Of a stretch of DNA of 64,000 nucleotides, positions 21,362 through 32,549 are shown piece after piece. The translations under genes were made by a program, and so were the position numbers. Under the pieces are notes generated by a model, which had not been told where the DNA came from, made no database searches, and saw only the letters and a program-made list of their open reading frames with translations. Within the stretch, counting starts at the first letter, position 1. Every line of letters starts with the position of its first letter. This DNA is from Prunus persica (lineage: Eukaryota; Streptophyta; Magnoliopsida; Rosales; Rosaceae), in NCBI RefSeq assembly GCF_000346465.2, contig NC_034012.1, positions 13,291,451 through 13,355,450 of the forward strand. Reading direction: 5' to 3'.

Positions 21362-24300
21362 AGAAATTCCAAATGAGATCAACTCTCTAGATCAGGTGGA
21401 GTTCATGTATGTGCAGGACAATGCCCTAAAAGGGCATGTTCCTATGACTGTCTTCAACATGTCTTCTTTGACTATGTTGTCACTATTTGGAAACAGCTTG
21501 AATGGTGGCATTCCAGACAATATATGTCAGCATCTTCCTAATATTCAGGTGCTGCATTTGGGTAACAACCAGTGTGGTGGTCCGCTTCCATCCAAATTAT
21601 AGCAATGCAAAGAGCTTCTGGAATTAGTATTGGATAATAACAATTTCAGTGGAAGCATACCCAAAAATATTGGGAACTTGACCCAATTAATGGAGATTTA
21701 TATTGCCTACAACAATGTCAACTCTGTTCATTTTATAGTATTGTTCCTTTCATGATTTATCATTACTTACATCTTAATTAATAATTTATAACTAAGATTC
21801 GTATTTAATTAATAGGACGAATGTGATTCAAATAATTTAGAACATCTTTCAACATTGGGAAGTTACGTACCACTAGACTAAAATGTATCTTATTTAAGGA
21901 ATTTACCTCCATATAAGTATATGCAAGCAGTAGATACAAAGCAAAAGAAGATTAAACTTAGGCTTGTGCTGATATTAATTTATTGCTGCAGGTATTATAC
22001 CAGATGAGATTGGTGATTTTCAGCATTTACAGGTTTTCTCATTCGGGGTTAATAATTTCAATGGCCCCATCCCATCAACAATCTTCAATATGTCCATGTT
22101 AACAGCAATTTCGCTTGCTAGTAATCAGCTCTCAGGTAGCCTCCCAGCAGACATAGGCCTTAGACTTCCGAACCTAGAATTGCTATATATAGGAATGAAT
22201 AAACTCAGTGGAGCCATTCCCAACTTTATCTCTAATAATGGTTCTAAGCTCACCTAGCTAGAAATGGGTGGTAACTCATTTACTGGGTTTATTCCTAGCA
22301 CGCTCTGTGCCTTAACAAACCTTGACTTACTTAGCTTGCACGCAAATAATTTGACCATTGATACTTTAACTCCAGAAGCAAACATTCTCTTTTGTTTGGC
22401 CAATCTTAGAAACCTGACGATATTATACTTGGAAGGTAATCCATTACACACCACTCTTCCGGTTGCCTTCGGGAATCTCTCTCCATCATTTCAATATCTT
22501 TCTTTATACAATTGCAAACTGAGGGGTAACATTCCCAATGATGTTGGCAACTTGAGCAGCTTGATAACCTTAGATATGGGAAACAATCAATTGACTGGGT
22601 CAATTCCAACTTCTGTGGGAAGACTAGGATAACCTTAGAATGATAACAAGTTGCAAGGATACATCCCATTTGAAATTTGTCAACTAGACAACCTAGCTGA
22701 ATTGCTTTTGGGTGGTAATGGTAATCAACTCTCTGGTTCTTTACCTTCCTGCTTGGGTGATTTTTCTGCAGCTTTAAGAATTCTATCATTAGGTCCTAAT
22801 TTATTAACTTCCACAATACCATCTACCTTGTGGGGACTTGAATATATCCTGAACCTAGACTTGTCATCCAATCTTCTAAATGGATCTCTCTCAGAAGATA
22901 TTGGAAAATTGAAAGTCCCGACAGCTTTGGATTTATCAAACAACCAATTATCAGGTAGTGTACCAAGCAACATTGGGGGTCTTAAAGATTTGGTTCAACT
23001 CTCCTTGTCACCAAAAACAATCTGTCAGGAGTGATTCCAGAGTCTCTGGAAGCTCTCGTCCATCTCAAGTATCTGAATTTGTCTTTCAACAGATTCCAAG
23101 GAGAAATTCCAACAGGTGGACCTTTTCAAAACCTCTCCTCTCAATCATTTGTCTCGAACGGGGCTCTGTGGTGCAGCCCGACTCCATGTTCCACCATGCA
23201 AAAAATAATACACACAAACCAAATTCAAGGAATGCTAGTTCACCCAACCTGAAGTATCTTATTCCAGGGATCATATCAGCATTACTCCTGGTGGCCTCTG
23301 TATCAATGTTCATACTACGCAAGAAAAGGAAAGTGGAAGTTGCAACAGACACTGCCTTGTTACCTCAACTTCTTTGAAGAAGAGTTTCACACCTATAACT
23401 TCTAAGCGCAACGGGTGGATTTCATGAAAGCAACTTACTTGACACTGGGGTTTTGGATCAGTATACAAAGGTACAATTTCAGATGGGATAGATGTTGCTG
23501 TGAAGGTTTTCAAATTTCAATTTACAGATTGAAGGGGCTTTCAAGAGTTTTGATAGTGAATGTGATGTTCTGAGCAATATGCGTCACCGAAATCTTATCA
23601 AAATCATCAGTTGTTGCAGTCAACCTGATTTCAAAGCCTTGGTACTAGAATAAATGCCTAATGGAAGCCTTGAGAAGTGACTGTACTCTCAAAATCAAAA
23701 CTCTCCATTGAATGTCCTTCAAAGGTTCAATATAATGACAGATGTTGCATCCGCATTGGAATACCTTCATCATGGTCATGGTCCAAATCATGTTGTCCAT
23801 TGTGATGTGAAGCCAAGCAACATACTACTTGATGATGATATGGTTGCACATGTGGCTGATTTTGGCATTTCAAGACTCTTAGGTGAAGGAGATTCCATGA
23901 CCCAAACCATGACCCTTGCCACAATTGGGTATATGGCTCCAGGTGATGTACTGTTACTAGTTTACTTTTCAATTTTATATATGTTGTCCTTCATTATGAA
24001 CAAGGTGACCTTATGATTTTCTTTTAATCATATATAACTAAATTCACATATATAATATTGCAGAGTTTGGAATGGAAGGAATCATTTCAACCAGAGGAGA
24101 TGTGTATAGTTTCAGTATTGTATTAATGGAGACATTCACAAGAAGGAAGCCAACTGATGAAATGTTTGTTGGGGAGATGAATTTAAAGCAATTGATTGCA
24201 AATTCATTACTTCCAGATGCTGCAATTGTTGAAGTTGTTGATGCTGATTTACTTGGAACAGAGGAAGATGGTGATTTTGTGAGTAGGAGGGATTGCTTAT

Positions 24301-24420
24301 CATCCATTATGAGATTAGCTCCAGCTTGTTGTGCAGAATTGCCGGAAGAGGGGATTAACATGCAAGAAGCTCTAATCACCCTCAATAAAATCAAGATTAA
24401 GTTTTTGAAGGACTGTGTGG
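21362..24420 (+). pseudogene. LRR-XII receptor-like kinase pseudogene (5' truncated)
   Basis: Plant receptor kinases of LRR subfamily XII (EFR/FLS2/Xa21-like) sense microbial or endogenous peptides at the plasma membrane. About 15 leucine-rich repeats are readable (for example LTMLSLFGNSLNGGIPDNI, LITLDMGNNQLTGSIPTSVG). They are followed by a transmembrane segment (YLIPGIISALLLVASVSMFI, about 23260) with a basic stop-transfer, and a kinase domain: VAVKVF lysine, HCDVKPSN catalytic loop (non-RD, as usual in this subfamily), DFGIS, GYMAP, and a C-lobe to about 24420. The signal peptide and first repeats are missing. In-frame stops at about 21600, 22255, 22630, 23544, 23653 and 23681, plus a frameshift near 23010, make it dead. 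A GT-AG intron at 23943-24063 interrupts GYMAPE at the position conserved in this subfamily, so it derives from a genomic copy, not a retrocopy. An intron-like insertion also lies at about 21717-21991. Confidence 0.92.
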
Positions 24421-24539
24421 ACGAGTGCAGTCTTAGTTATTCATCCTCTTGTTTTAAAAAAAAATACATTTTCTTCTTCTTGTTTTTCATCTGCAAAGAG
24501 TGCATGAGTCATGTGTTTGGAGGGAAATTAAAAATTAAA

Positions 24540-24800
24540 AATTAAAAATTAAAAAAAACCCGAGGGCTATACAATGACCCTTTAGCAATTAGGTGCACAC
24601 GTGTCAACACAAGTATAGCCGTGCGGCTATACTATTTTGAAAAAAATCGGATAAAAATGCCACCCACGTGTCAAAAAAGTGTTGCCACTCGGCTATACTG
24701 TTTTTAAAAAAGATATACCGTAGTATAGCCGCCCGGCTGTACTATGTAAATAGGAATAGCCGCACGACTATACCTTTTATTTCAAACAAAATTAAAAAAT
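24540..24800. repeat. Palindrome cluster A
   Basis: Full or near-full copies of GTATAGCCGNNCGGCTATAC at 24613-24632 and 24723-24742, with degraded copies at 24681-24698 and 24755-24773. ACTATTTT and A-runs follow the motifs; CACGTGTCAA strings lie between them. Confidence 0.85.
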
Positions 24801-25550
24801 AAGTACACTCCTACCTAGTTGCATTAGTCTATACTTTATTGATATTAATTAGCTAGTTTCAACATATTCAAAGCATATATTGAAGTAATAGAAATTTCAC
24901 AGTAAATCAATTTAAGAATTTAATTTTTTTTCTTCTTATTTTTTTTGTGGGAATGTTTGCCTTTGATTTAACTCGCTCTCTCAAGTGAAACTTGTTGGAG
25001 GAACAACAATCAATATTATTATAATAATTTAATTAAACAACATATAGAATAATGAAATTGAATATAGCAGTAAATTAAAAATTGAATGTTCTTGCATATA
25101 GAGACTTGAAGAATTGCAAAGTCCTTGAAACAGAATTTCACCCCTACTCAATGCTTGTCTTTAAACAGAGTGGCTGATACATGTTCCAATAGGTATCAGA
25201 TAAGGACAAACTCAATCAGACAAAAACATTAAATGATATTTGAATTTAAAAAATATTTCAAATAAATAAATAAATAATTACCTAATCGGGTTTAATTTAA
25301 ATTACATAGCCCAAAACGTGTACAGAAAACGGATGTATTATTGAAAAATACTTACGTACGTGTATAATAAGAGTATTAAATGTGAAAATGCTAAATTCTT
25401 TATATGGGTGATAACTCTGGCAAAGTAAACAAATTAAATGGGACAATGGAGACTCGAGTAATGGCCAAATAGTAATAGATAATGCTATAAATTACTCTTA
25501 TCGATAATGCTATTTTTTTTTTTAAAGGGATCCCATTATACACATATATA
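24800..25550. other. AT-rich spacer
   Basis: No gene recognised. The strings AAAACGTGTACAGAA and AATACTTACGTACGTGTATA recur near 26150-26200, so this spacer is itself partly duplicated. Confidence 0.4.
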
Positions 25551-25551
25551 A

Positions 25552-25845
25552 AGAGTATATCCGCTCGGCTATATTATTATTATTATTATTTTAACGGATC
25601 CGTCTAGCGAGTAGGCGTCACATGTCAAAATATGTCTAGCCGCATGGGTGTACTATTTTTTAAAAAATTAAAAACATTGCGTATAGCCCCGTGGCTGTAC
25701 CATTTTTTTAATTTTAAAAATTATTATAAAAAAAAAAGAGGGAGCCCCTAGGGATTAGGAGCCACGTCTCAAAATAAGTATAGCTGCGCAACTATACTAT
25801 TTAAATATATTATATTTTAAAAGTATAGCCGCGCGGCTATGCTAA
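25552..25845. repeat. Palindrome cluster B
   Basis: Motif copies at 25553-25572, 25634-25653, 25681-25700, 25778-25797 and 25823-25842 (the last with the central CG). GTAGGCGTCACATGTCAAAA and GCCACGTCTCAAAA strings alternate with them. Confidence 0.85.
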
Positions 25846-26399
25846 AAAAATTAAGCAAAAAGCACCCTCCTAATTGCATTAGTTCCTACTTTATAGATAT
25901 TAATTTGTTAGTTTCAACATGTCCAAAGCAGTCAGCCACTATATAATATTTTAATATAATATTTTTAATATATGTTATTTTTATTTAATAATATGTGAGA
26001 ATTATTTGTATAATACGTGAATTTTTTGTGTCTTATTGAAAATTTTATAAAAAATACGTGTATTAAACATGAGAAATACATATGTACAAGTACAATACGA
26101 GTATTTTATGTTTGCTTTTTAAAAAATATTCATTTTACCAAGTCTTTAAAACGTGTACAGAACACGGATGTATTATTAAAAAATACATGTGTACGTGTAT
26201 AATAGAGTATTAAACATGAAAGTGCTAAATTCTTTATAAGGGTAATAACTTTGAAAAAGTAAAAAAATTAAAAGGGGATAATAGAGACTCGGGTAATGGC
26301 CTAATAGTAATGGATAATGCTATAAACTACTCTTAGCGATAAATAAAAATGAGAAAAAATTTAAAAGAAAAAAGTATCCCGGCATATATTTATATGTAT

Positions 26400-26860
26400 G
26401 GATATATATATAGCCGCTCGGCTATACTACGTTTTAAAAACAAATTAAAAAATCGGGTATAGCCCGGCGGCTATACTCTTTATTAAAAACAGAGTAGCCG
26501 CACAGAGCCTTGGCGCCACGTGTAAAAAAAAATTAATAGCACCGAGTATAGCCGCACGGCTATACCATTTTTAGAAACATTAAATAGCCGCCCGGCTATA
26601 CTATTTATTATTAGTTTTAAATCCGTCTAGCTAGTAGGCGCCACGTGTAAAACGTGTATCGCCGTGCGGCTATACTATTTTATAAAAAACCACGTGTCAA
26701 AACAAGTATAGCTACGCAGCTATACCATTTATTAATTAAGAAAAAGAGTTTCCGTCTTGTGAGTAGGCGCCACGTGTAAACAAGTATAGCCGTTCGGCTA
26801 TACTATTTTATAAAAAAAATTTAAATCCAGTGAGTATAGTCGAGCAGCTCCACTATTTTT
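26400..26860. repeat. Palindrome cluster C
   Basis: The densest cluster: copies at 26409, 26457, 26546, 26583, 26656, 26706, 26784 and 26834 (start positions), with a half copy at 26494. Intervals are mostly 37-52 or 73-78 bp. GGCGCCACGTGTAAAA precedes several copies. Confidence 0.88.
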
Positions 26861-27439
26861 TAATTTTTCTTAAAAAAGGAAAAAAAAAAGGGACCCCCCA
26901 TGTTGGAGGAAAAAACTGTTTAAATCCAAGTAATACATGAGTAGTTGTATTTTTAAAGGTGAAAATTTAAGTTTAGTCCTTTATGGTTGAAGATGACCTA
27001 ACCTAAACAGTTTTAAGGCTTTCAAATTAACCATGCTTTATCAGATAATTCAAACTCATAAGGTCCACAATTTATTAAATGTAAATAACTTATGCAACTC
27101 CGAAAGTAAGAGCAAGTAATTTGATTGGAGGGGTTGAGAATCGATACAATTTAACGACAGAAGGATCGAGAGACATTATTATTGAAGGTCATTCTTAGGT
27201 GTCAATCAAGCTTATGCAAGATAAGAAAAACTTATACATATCATATATGTTCCAAACATTCAAAACTTATACATATCATATATGTTCCATACAATCAAAA
27301 CAACACCAATTTTCCTTTCATCTCAAGTAAGAAATTTACTTTGTTATTGCAATTACAATCACAAAGATAAAATGTCGGTTCCCGCAACAACATCTATTTG
27401 CTTTTATATATAGCAGAAGGATGCTTACAAAATTAAGAG
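26861..27439. other. AT-rich spacer
   Basis: No gene recognised. A short direct repeat (ACTTATACATATCATATATG at 27229 and 27267) is visible. Confidence 0.4.
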
Positions 27440-28037
27440 CATGAGCCGTGCATATATATTACTTCTATTCTCATAACATTCCTATTTAACTTAGAGCATT
27501 AGCCATGCATAGATCATTCTGTATAAACGGATTTGTGAACATTGTAATATTTCATTATGTATAAAAGCATAGGCAACTTCGCATTCATGGTAAATTGGTA
27601 ATTAAAATCTAATGAAAATTCCCACTTGACTTTTGTATTATTCTTATTTTCTTTCAAGTCGAAGCCCTTTGATCGATAGAGATAGACATCAACTGCTAAA
27701 TTAAGTATCACAACTTTATTTTTGAGTTGACACCTAAATAAGCTGCTAATTAAGGAATTTTATTTCAAAGGAAAGACAAATCTGCTAAAAGGAAAAAGAA
27801 TATGACCCACATATTTCTCAATTGTTTGTAATCACTATTTTAATAAGATTTCCCCGATTATATTTCTATCGCTTTGTGGACCTTATTTCTTTCTTTTTTT
27901 ATTTATTTTGTTTTTTATAAATAAAAAAAACTCCACAATTGTTCTTAGAGTTGATTATAGAGTTACATTTAAAACATCAGATCCCATGTTGATTACATAT
28001 ATAGCAACAGACAAATGAGAAATAAAAGCTTCCTCCA
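27440..28037 (+). repeat. Duplicated block P, copy 1
   Basis: Nearly colinear with 31940-32549 (for example TTAGAGCATTAGCCATGCAT, CCCACTTGACTTTTGTATTA, GATTTCCCCGATTATATTTC). Non-coding in appearance. Confidence 0.85.
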
Positions 28038-28920
28038 ATGCAACCTTTTCCTTTTCATCCCTATATAAACCCAAAAATCTTGTTAAAAGGAATCCATGAC
28101 GATAACTTTTAAAACAATGGAAAACTAGAATATTAATTCCTTACTGTTCTGCACAACAAGGTACACAAAGCAGATGCAGGAGCACTTTGAATAATACATC
28201 ATCCTACAGTTCAAAAACAAGCCAAGAAATGAGGACATGAGTCTATAAAACTGCAAGAAAAAAACGACAAATGAAGAATACAGAACTGCAATTTTAGTAC
28301 GTGAAATTGTTGAATAAGATGATGCATTCAGATAGACAAAACAAAAGATGGATACAAATTTTCTATTTTTGTGTCTGGGTGAATAGATTGCCTATTTTGC
28401 TTATATCACGTTGCATATAAACATAGACAAAAAAAACTCCTAGTTTCAAAGATAAAGAAGACATACCTCTTTGATATACAGTTGGATGAAGGATTTGGCA
28501 AAGTCAACACATTCTACAAAATACATTTCATGGTCCACTGTCGTATTAGCTGGAAGATGCCCTTGAAGCCAGTTATAAAGCTCCAAGAGACCTTTCTTTC
28601 TTAGACAGTAACATTAGGCTTCTAGTACTAGAAAGAAATCAATAAAGCAGAAAGGCATTGGTGAGCAATGCCAATGCGCCTCCCACCACTAACCGACCTC
28701 TCCCTGCATGCGTGTTGACGACTAATTTATCCTTTCCCTTTCTTTACCCCAACCAAGACCACCAGGAATTATAAATCTCTCATTCCCTCTTCATTTGCCT
28801 CCCATTTCTCACTCTCTCAACAACAGAAACACAGTTTTCTATCTTTCCCTTTCACTTCACACGAAACAAACCCCTCATTTCTTATGCCTTTCCTTATTTT
28901 ATGTCACCTTTCCTCCTTCT
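28038..28920. other. Intergenic sequence with one exon-like fragment
   Basis: No full gene found. Contains the exon-like fragment at 28471-28600 and, near 28075, a CTATATAAACC string that could be a TATA box without an obvious gene. Confidence 0.4.
28471..28600 (-). pseudogene. Isolated exon-like coding fragment, family not recognised
   Basis: On the minus strand a short open stretch reads LLELYNWLQGHLPANTTVDH and then YFVECVDFAKSFIQLYIKE, ending at a good splice donor (AAAGAG|GTATGTC). Composition and donor look like a real host exon, but no neighbouring exons were found. It is probably a leftover of a gene broken by the surrounding duplications. I cannot name the family. Confidence 0.4.
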
Positions 28921-29480
28921 CACACACTATATACATGTCACCTTTGCTCCTTCGCACTAGCAAGCTTCGTCTGTCTTCATTTGGAAAAAAAAGTACACCA
29001 CCCGCCCTAGCGCCCAGACCCGCCCAGGCCTCCTAGGCGCCGCCTAGATCCTCCCAGGCCGCCTAGGCCCCCCTAACTCCCTGGTGTAGGTGTCCTCCCG
29101 CCTAGCGCTTAGGCTGATATCTCGAATACTGCTCAAAACCTGGAATGGGCTTGCTCTGTCCCCTAGACGTTCGTAGGGATGAGTTCGAGTCCGATTCGCC
29201 AGAATATTTTAAAAAACTCGGCTATACTATTTTTAAAAAAATTAAGAAAATACCGAGTCAAGCCGCCCGGCTGTACTATTTTAAAAAATCAAATTAGGCA
29301 AAAACCTAGTATAGCCACGTGGACGTACTATTTCAAAAATAAATTTGGGCAAAAAAAACCGAGTAGAGCCGGGCGGCTGTACTATTTTCCTACAAAATAT
29401 GAACCGCAATTCTAATCTTTCTAAAAGAGAATGGATTCATCTTCACAGGAATCTTCGGATCTACCATATGAAGGAGAGAA
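28920..29480 (+). repeat. Duplicated block Q, copy 1, with palindrome cluster D
   Basis: Colinear with 36635-37335. It starts CACACTATATACATGTCACC, passes through a GC-rich minisatellite of CCGCCTAG/GCCCAGGCC units (about 29005-29075), then GGGCTTGCTCTGT and CTAGACGTTCGTAG. Palindrome-motif copies follow at 29218 (half), 29256, 29308 and 29361 (about 50 bp apart). Confidence 0.85.
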
Positions 29481-29920
29481 ATTATTCAACAATTACAGGG
29501 CTGAATTCCAGGAACAACAGGAAACATAGAAGACCTGGGTCATCAAGAAATCAATCATCTTCATTCACACAAAGCACTAAGAAGGAGACATGAGGATCTC
29601 ACCGGAATATCATGCCAAATACAACCAAACTGAATGGAAACTCAGACGAAGATTGATATTAAAGTCCTAAATCAATGGTCCATGTATGACAGCTAATTTG
29701 CCTCATAATTATCAACCAAACACAGGAAGAAAAGCCTGAAAATGTAAAGACTTAAACCTCTGCAAAAGTTTAAACAGATTCCAAATACGGGGGTCACCGG
29801 GAAATTGTTAAATTTATGTTTTCCTAGATGCAATACCAGTGCTTGTATTATTTTTTGATATTCTTCTTTTATAGCATTCATAATGATACAGTGATGCCAA
29901 ATACTTCACCTCACAGCATT
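29480..29920 (+). repeat. Duplicated block R, copy 1
   Basis: Colinear with 33590-34105: CACACAAAGCACTAAGAA, AAATACAACC, ACTGAATGGA, AGGAAAAGCCT-like, GTTTAAACAGATTCCAAATA, and ACAGTGATGCCAAATACTTC. Non-coding. Confidence 0.75.
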
Positions 29921-30009
29921 CAAGAAAACCAATATCAAGACCAACCAATCTTTCATTTTTCTTCCAACAAGTAAGAAATAATCTTAGCCTCCCAAATTCT
30001 TTCATAGTT

Positions 30010-30440
30010 AGTAAAATACGGAACGGGAAAAATACGAATAAAATACATTCGGCAAAATTTTGGCAAATTTCTCCATCACGTGAACTTAAAAATTGCTGAA
30101 ATATCGTTTTAACAAGACAAAAGATTTAATCAAGGGAACAGTAAATCTGGAAGAAAACTAAGAATAAAGAAATTGATGAAATGATAGAACAAAATTCGTG
30201 CATTCTTTAATCAACTGATCAGCATATATCTAAAGAATATAAAACTGGTTTATTACTATACCTATAGTTGTGCTCTAAAGTATCGTATATCACTTCAATT
30301 TATGCTCCATTGTAGCTCACGTTAGCTACAATCTTGCTTAGGAATTATTGGGATTTCCATAGATGGCAAAAGGGTCTCCTTATAAATTGTGGCTTTAGCT
30401 TCCACTTCCACCACCAACAAACTTCGAGAATCAAAGAGAG
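30010..30440 (+). repeat. Duplicated block S, copy 1 (promoter of the CX3C peptide gene)
   Basis: Matches 31480-31795, including TTTAATCAACTGATCAGCAT, TTATTGGGATTTCCAT, CTTATAAATTGTGGCTTT and CCACCAACAAAC. In this copy it leads directly into the ATG at 30477. Confidence 0.85.
30381..30387 (+). promoter_or_regulatory. TATA box of the CX3C peptide gene
   Basis: TATAAAT lies 96 bp before the ATG at 30477, a normal plant distance. The same box within the same surrounding sequence is at 31735-31741, where no gene follows. Confidence 0.7.
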
Positions 30441-30476
30441 TTCAAGAAAAAAAGCAAAGAAAGTGAGGAAGGAGAA

Positions 30477-31034
30477 ATGGATGCTAGTGTGTTGAGGGCT
30501 GTGGTTTTGATGAGCATGCTTGTGCTTTCAATAGCTCAAGCTGATATTAATCCTTCCTATACCAATGCGGTTCCAAATGACAATCCTCTTGATCAAGTTG
30601 ATGATGTCCATCCCCGCTCTAATACAAATCAAGTGGTTCCAAATAGCCATATTATTTCTTGTGGTTTAAAATGTGCGACAAAGTGCCTGATGAACCCAAT
30701 ATGCCTTGGCATGTGCATGATCAGATGCAAACATAGGCCTTCGGATGTTGTGTATAATTGTACACATAATTGTGCCAACTCCATTGCCACCACAAGCACT
30801 TCCAATTCTGGTAATGATATGCATATATATTACCATATGGGATTATTGATCTTACATTCCTCTACTTAATTACTGTTTCTCTATAACTTTATCATGTTTG
30901 TTTGAAATTATATTTTTAATTATTAATATTCTTTGTATTTTTGTTTTATTTGCTTGATTGTAGATAACCGCTATGTGGAAGGTTTCGTGGATTCATGCTA
31001 TGAGAGTTGCTCCAAGAATAACCAGATAAATTAA
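30477..31034 (+). CDS. Small secreted cysteine-rich peptide with CX3C pairs (thionin-like/hairpin type), 2 exons
   Basis: Exons 30477-30810 and 30964-31034 join in frame into 134 codons with a TAA stop. Residues 1-22 (VVLMSMLVLSIAQA) are a clear secretion signal. The mature part begins with an acidic, Asn/Asp-rich linker of about 40 residues, then a core with ten cysteines arranged as repeated C-x3-C pairs (CGLKC, CATKC, CLGMC, CMIRC, CTHNC, CYESC). This resembles plant thionin-like family proteins and alpha-hairpin peptides, in which paired CX3C motifs tie two helices. Such peptides act in the apoplast in defence or in reproductive and developmental signalling; which applies here cannot be told. 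The last pair lies in exon 2, so reading through the intron would lose it. The promoter is duplicated downstream without the gene. Family assignment is by cysteine pattern only. Confidence 0.75.
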
Positions 31035-31207
31035 TTGATTGGCTATTGTTCCCTAGTTCAACGCGGATGTCTTGTTGCATAAAATAAATGACGAATTATG
31101 TCTTTCATATGTAAACTTCTTATTAAAAACAAGAATAAGATTTACGAAATTACTGCTTATATTGCTTTATGGGCCCTTTTTTTCGGTTCACCATGCATGT
31201 AGTTTCT

Positions 31208-31315
31208 TCGGGCCCGAATCATTTCAATTTTAGTTTTTAGTTTTCATTTTTTGGGTTAGAGTGTAGAGGAAAAAGATGGAAAATGGAAATGAGAATGGAA
31301 ATGGAGATAAAATTT
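31208..31315. mobile_element. Half-MITE related to the 18088 Tourist-like MITE
   Basis: ATCATTTCAATTTTAGTTTT followed by a G/A-rich arm (GTGTAGAGG, then repeated GGAAATG) matches the left arm of the 18088-18455 MITE. The opposite arm is missing. Confidence 0.45.
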
Positions 31316-31479
31316 GTACTTCCCTATACAATGATATTCGGCCTACAACGTAACGTTCAAAAATTTAATAGCGGTAAAAAAATTAAGGTTGGTAAGAAAA
31401 ATAAAATAAAGGGTGAGACTTTAAATGCAAATGATATACTGTTAATTGTCATTCAAATGTAAATTGTATAACAAAACAA

Positions 31480-31800
31480 AAGATCATTTTTCACCACGTA
31501 CACCGCAAATTGCTAAATATCATTTTCACCAAACAAAAGATTGAATCAAAGGAACACTAAATCTGCAAGAAGAAAAAAAAGGAATTGATGAAATTATATA
31601 ACATAATTCTATTATTATTTAATCAACTGATCAGCATATATCACTTCAATTTATGCTCGATTATTATTGCTCACGTTAGCCACAATCGTGCGTAGGAGTT
31701 ATTGGGATTTCCATCGATGGCAAAGGGGTCTTCTTATAAATTGTGGCTTTATCTTCCACTTCCTCCACCAACAAACGTCGACAATCAAAGGGGTCTTTTT
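31480..31800 (+). repeat. Duplicated block S, copy 2 (orphan promoter)
   Basis: Second copy of the CX3C peptide gene promoter, including the TATA box at 31735-31741. At about 31795, where the 5'UTR and ATG should follow, the sequence switches to palindrome cluster E. Confidence 0.85.
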
Positions 31801-31819
31801 ATTTAATTTTTTAAATGAA

Positions 31820-31915
31820 TCGTATAGCCGCACGGCAATACTTAAGCTTTTTTTAAATTTTTTAATAAATTATATCGCGCGGCTATACTTTGAAATTTAT
31901 ATAGCCGCTCGTCAA
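31820..31915. repeat. Palindrome cluster E
   Basis: Three copies, all slightly degraded, at 31822-31841, 31871-31888 and 31899-31913. Confidence 0.8.
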
Positions 31916-31939
31916 AAACCTTCGAAACAAAAAGTCATA

Positions 31940-32549
31940 TATATTACTTCTATTCTCATAACATTCCTATTTAACTTAGAGCATTAGCCATGCATAGATC
32001 ATTCTGTATAAACGATCTGATATTCATTTGTGAACATCGTAATATTTCATTCTGTATAAAAGCAGAGACAAAACTTCACATTCATGGTAAATTGGTAATT
32101 AAAATATAATGAAAATTCCCACTTGACTTTTGTATTATTCTTATTTTCTTTCAAGTCGAAGCCCTTTGATTGATTGAAGACTATGGTCCGATAGAGATAG
32201 ACACCAACTGCTAAATCAAGTATCACAACTTTACTTTTGAGTTGGCACCTAAATAAGCTGCTAATTAAGGAATTTTATTTCAAAGGAAAGACAAATCTGC
32301 TAAAAAGGAAAAAGCATATGACCCACATATTTCTCAATTGTTTGTAATCACTATTTTAATAAGATTTCCCCGATTATATTTCTATCGCTTTGTGGACCTT
32401 ATTTCTTTCTTTTTTATTTATTTTATTTTTTATAAATAAAAAAACTCCACAATTGTTCTTAGAGTTGATTATAGAGTTACATTAAAAACATCAGATCCCA
32501 TGTTGATTACATATATAACAACAGACAAATGAGAAATAAAAGCTTCCTT
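31940..32549 (+). repeat. Duplicated block P, copy 2
   Basis: Counterpart of 27440-28037 with small indels, for example an extra TTGAAGACTATGGTC stretch near 32174. Ends at AATAAAAGCTTCCT in both copies. Confidence 0.85.
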
